A stretch of 6,370 nucleotides of DNA, from contig CALBET010000415.1 in the NCBI GenBank assembly GCA_937888665.1, positions 1 to 6,370 of the forward strand, read 5' to 3'. Of this stretch, positions 4,477-6,370 are shown piece after piece. The stretch is from an uncultured Acidobacteriota bacterium (GTDB lineage: Bacteria; Acidobacteriota; Vicinamibacteria; Vicinamibacterales; UBA8438). How positions within the stretch are numbered: position 1 is the first letter of the stretch; each line of letters begins with the position of its first letter. The notes under the pieces were generated by a model that was not told where the DNA came from, ran no database searches, and worked only from the letters and a program-made list of their open reading frames with translations. A program made the translations under genes and the position numbers.

Positions 4477-6090
4477 ATGACAATTATACGCGTGCCTGAT
4501 TTCGCCCAAGAGTCGTTCACCCCCGATGAGCGTCGTGCGCTGACACCCTATTTCACCAATCTGGACCAGCCGATCTTCGCCCTGCGGAACCTCCCCGAGG
4601 TGGTCAAGGGCGCGTTGTTCGCCCGATACTCGCGTTCGGCGAAATCGATTCGACGGCTGTTCCTCGACGAATTCCGGGACAGCGTGACCGGCGACACCAG
4701 CCAGACCGGGATCGGCACCAACCGCGCGGAGCGTCTGTTCGACCGCGTTTTCGGCGACTACGGCGACGACTCGGTCGCCCAGCTCGGCGGCGCGCACCTG
4801 GCCTGCGAAGGGGTGTCAAACGTACTGACGAAGATCCTCGAACGTGGTCGTCTGATGGCCTATCTCGAGCAGTCGACCCGATACGTGCCGTATACCGACC
4901 GACCGGGCGGAAAATGGAAGTACCTGACACCACCCGAGTTGGACGGGCACGCCCTACGCGACCCGTATCAGGCAACGCTCGATGACGCGTTCCACACCTA
5001 CAGCCGGTGGATCGAGCCAGCCCAGGCGTACTATCGGCAACGTCACCCGAAGTCGTCGACTGACTCGGATGGCGTGTATCGAGCCGCTATCCGCGCCAAG
5101 GCGCTGGACACGCTTCGGGGTCTGCTGCCGGCCGCCACGCGCTCGAACGTCGGCATCTTCGGCACCGGTCAGGCGTTCGAGCACCTGTTGCTTCGGCTAC
5201 GCGCGCACCCGCTGGCGGAGGCACGCGACTGCGCCGACCTGATGCTCGCGGAGCTCCGTCAGCTCATCCCGGCCTTCCTGACCCGGGTCGACCGAGAAGA
5301 CCGTGGCGTTCGATGGAGTCGCTACCTGACCGACACCCGGCGTGAGACGGTTGCGGTCGCGGAACGGCTTCTTGGACAGGTCGACGCCGACCCCCGGCCG
5401 GAGGTGGCGCTGACGGAATTCGACCCGGACGGCGAGATCAAGGTTGTTGCGGCTGCCCTGTATGAGTCTTCCCGGCTGTCGGAAGGCCAACTGCTCGACA
5501 TCGCGCGGCGTATGGGCGCCGACGACCGGGCCGCCGTGCTACGGGCCTATGTTGGGAATCGAGCGAACCGACGTCATCGACCAGGCCGCGCGTTTGAGCG
5601 CACCACATACTCGTTCGAGATGTTGTCGGACTACGGCGCGTTCCGCGATCTACAACGCCATCGACTGCTCACCATCGAATGGCAAGTATTGACGGCAGAG
5701 CACGGCTACACCGAACCGGCCGCGATCGAGGAGATCGGAGCCGCGGACGACTGGCGGCGTGTCATGAACCGGACCGGCGAGTTGCACCAGGCCCTGCGCG
5801 CGGAGTCCTCCACACTCGCGCAGTACGCGGTGGCCATGGCCTACCGGATCCGCTACCGGATGCAGATGAATGCTCGGGAAGCGATGCACGTCATCGAGCT
5901 GCGGACCGCACCTCAGGGCCACCCCGCGTATCGCCGGGTCTGCCAGCGGATGCACCGCCTCATCGCCGAAGAGGCGGGCCACCACGCTATTGCTGATGCG
6001 ATGCGGTTCGCCGACCACTCGGCCGTCGCGCTCGAACGACTGGGCGCCGAGCGACAGTCGGAGCGTCGCCGGGAGACACGGCCCGACTAA
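4477..6090 (+). CDS. thyX: Double-length FAD-dependent thymidylate synthase (ThyX), fused tandem of two diverged ThyX domains
   Basis: ThyX converts dUMP to dTMP with methylene-tetrahydrofolate, FAD and NADPH, replacing ThyA. Classical ThyX is a homotetramer of about 220-250 residues per chain; this protein has 537 and reads as two copies. Copy one (about 35-260) has FARYSRSAKS, YGDDSVAQLGGAHLA, then RGRLMAYLEQSTRY (123-136), where the usual RHRxxSxNExSxRY signature has lost its His but kept ExSxRY. Copy two (about 320-510) has RAFERTTYSFEML, then QRHRLLTIEWQ (393-403), which keeps RHR but not ExSxRY, and NAREAMHVIELR (465-476), matching the NxRxLxxFLxLR helix. Because ThyX active sites are built from different chains, the halves could complement each other; this is inference. 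The ATG at 4477 lacks a clear Shine-Dalgarno sequence; GTG 4492 is an alternative start that would remove five residues. No ThyA is seen in the window. Divergent from the hydrolase and convergent with def. Confidence 0.93.
   Translation: MTIIRVPDFAQESFTPDERRALTPYFTNLDQPIFALRNLPEVVKGALFARYSRSAKSIRRLFLDEFRDSVTGDTSQTGIGTNRAERLFDRVFGDYGDDSVAQLGGAHLACEGVSNVLTKILERGRLMAYLEQSTRYVPYTDRPGGKWKYLTPPELDGHALRDPYQATLDDAFHTYSRWIEPAQAYYRQRHPKSSTDSDGVYRAAIRAKALDTLRGLLPAATRSNVGIFGTGQAFEHLLLRLRAHPLAEARDCADLMLAELRQLIPAFLTRVDREDRGVRWSRYLTDTRRETVAVAERLLGQVDADPRPEVALTEFDPDGEIKVVAAALYESSRLSEGQLLDIARRMGADDRAAVLRAYVGNRANRRHRPGRAFERTTYSFEMLSDYGAFRDLQRHRLLTIEWQVLTAEHGYTEPAAIEEIGAADDWRRVMNRTGELHQALRAESSTLAQYAVAMAYRIRYRMQMNAREAMHVIELRTAPQGHPAYRRVCQRMHRLIAEEAGHHAIADAMRFADHSAVALERLGAERQSERRRETRPD
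4483..4511 (-). promoter_or_regulatory. Candidate sigma-70 promoter of the hydrolase-permease operon, inside the start of thyX
   Basis: The minus strand reads a perfect TATAAT at 4488-4483. Upstream, TCTTGG (4511-4506, spacing 17) or TTGGGC (4509-4504, spacing 15) is a poor -35. Transcription would begin near 4476, giving a leader of about 40 bases before the hydrolase GTG at 4435. The -10 hexamer coincides with thyX codons 3 and 4 (ATT ATA), an AT-rich island in otherwise GC-rich coding sequence. This placement also argues against the alternative hydrolase start at 4483. Confidence 0.5.
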
Positions 6091-6102
6091 GGCCGCGCCG
6101 CG

Positions 6103-6370
6103 TTATTCCTCGCTCTTCGACCAGAATCGCGAGTACTCGTCGAGGAAGGTCAGGCTTTCGAAGGAGGTCATCCGGTCGAAAAACAGCACCCCATCCAGAT
6201 GATCTGTCTCGTGCTGAATCACCCGAGCCGGAAAACCATTCGCCGTCATCGAAATCGGTTCACCGTGACGACCCAGCGCCAGGACACGGATGTCCACGGC
6301 TCGAGAAACGCGCCCCCGGATGTCCGGTATACTGAGACACCCCTCCCAGTCCTCCTCCACCACCGACCCG
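6103..6370 (-). CDS. def: Peptide deformylase, C-terminal part (5' end beyond right edge)
   Basis: The visible 88 codons contain EGCLSIPDIRG, whose Cys is a metal ligand, and QHETDHLDGVLFFDRM, holding the HExxH motif with two metal-binding histidines and the catalytic glutamate. These are motifs 2 and 3 of peptide deformylase, which removes the formyl group from the initiator methionine of new proteins in the cytoplasm. Motif 1 (GxGxAAxQ) and the start lie outside the window. The frame continues open to the last base, so the GTG at 6363 is an internal valine codon, not the start. The C-terminal tail MTSFESLTFLDEYSRFW is normal for the family and the gene looks intact as far as it can be seen. 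It converges on thyX with 12 bases between the two stops; def is usually followed by fmt, which is not the case here. Confidence 0.95.
   Translation of the reverse strand, partial: GSVVEEDWEGCLSIPDIRGRVSRAVDIRVLALGRHGEPISMTANGFPARVIQHETDHLDGVLFFDRMTSFESLTFLDEYSRFWSKSEE

Noticed and set aside
4436..4483. TTG start extending the hydrolase by 16 residues
   Set aside because: The start would lie on the probable -10 box, the extension has no family match, and the GTG at 4435 has a GAGG ribosome binding site.
4457..4490. TTGACG (4457-4462) with an AT-rich stretch as a plus-strand promoter for thyX
   Set aside because: The only AT-rich hexamers lie about 21 bases downstream, and a start from there would be inside thyX, past its ATG; the spacing is also poor.
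6103..6363. Complete 86-residue deformylase starting at GTG 6363
   Set aside because: The frame stays open to the window edge and the essential GxGxAAxQ motif is missing, so this is an internal codon of a truncated view.

Overview
The window is a compact, GC-rich (roughly two thirds G+C by eye) bacterial chromosome segment of ordinary housekeeping and metabolic genes. No rRNA, tRNA, phage gene or CRISPR array is visible. The lineage cannot be fixed from this stretch. The high GC, weak Shine-Dalgarno sequences, a double-length ThyX protein and small non-coding repeats would suit an uncultured soil or marine bacterium such as a member of Acidobacteriota or a high-GC proteobacterium, but that is only a guess.

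Layout. Positions 1-4435 carry one long run of minus-strand genes. In transcription order these are a LACTB2-type metallo-beta-lactamase-fold hydrolase (3644-4435), an AzgA-type NCS2 purine permease whose start overlaps the hydrolase stop by 16 bases (2307-3659), a two-domain rhodanese sulfurtransferase (1195-2049), a possible 30-codon ORF (1057-1149), a short exported or lipid-anchored protein made of acidic DxDxDGxxDxW-type repeats (408-1064), and the first 82 codons of a DegT/DnrJ/EryC1/StrS sugar aminotransferase running off the left edge (1-246). On the plus strand, thyX (4477-6090) is divergent from the hydrolase. A minus-strand peptide deformylase gene (def, 6103-6370) enters from the right edge and converges on thyX with only 12 bases between the stops.

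Non-coding structure. Two repeat features stand out. Positions 2109-2296, between the permease and the sulfurtransferase, form a 188-base segment bounded by 27-28 base imperfect inverted repeats and carrying two inner hairpins, a MITE-like architecture. Positions 344-394, after the repeat-protein gene, are a perfect 51-base palindrome (25-base arms, 1-base centre) whose outer end shares the 11-mer CGGGCTGCTAG with the MITE-like tip. A minus-strand TATAAT at 4483-4488 lies inside thyX codons 3-4 and probably belongs to the promoter of the hydrolase-permease operon.

How the genes fit. ThyX makes dTMP, the permease imports purine bases, and Def removes N-formyl groups from new proteins, so the right half is nucleotide and translation housekeeping. 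The left half (sulfurtransferase, repeat protein, sugar aminotransferase) has no obvious shared pathway. The most interesting protein observation is that the ThyX here is a fused tandem whose halves have kept complementary parts of the active-site signature. I see no convincing new multi-gene system.
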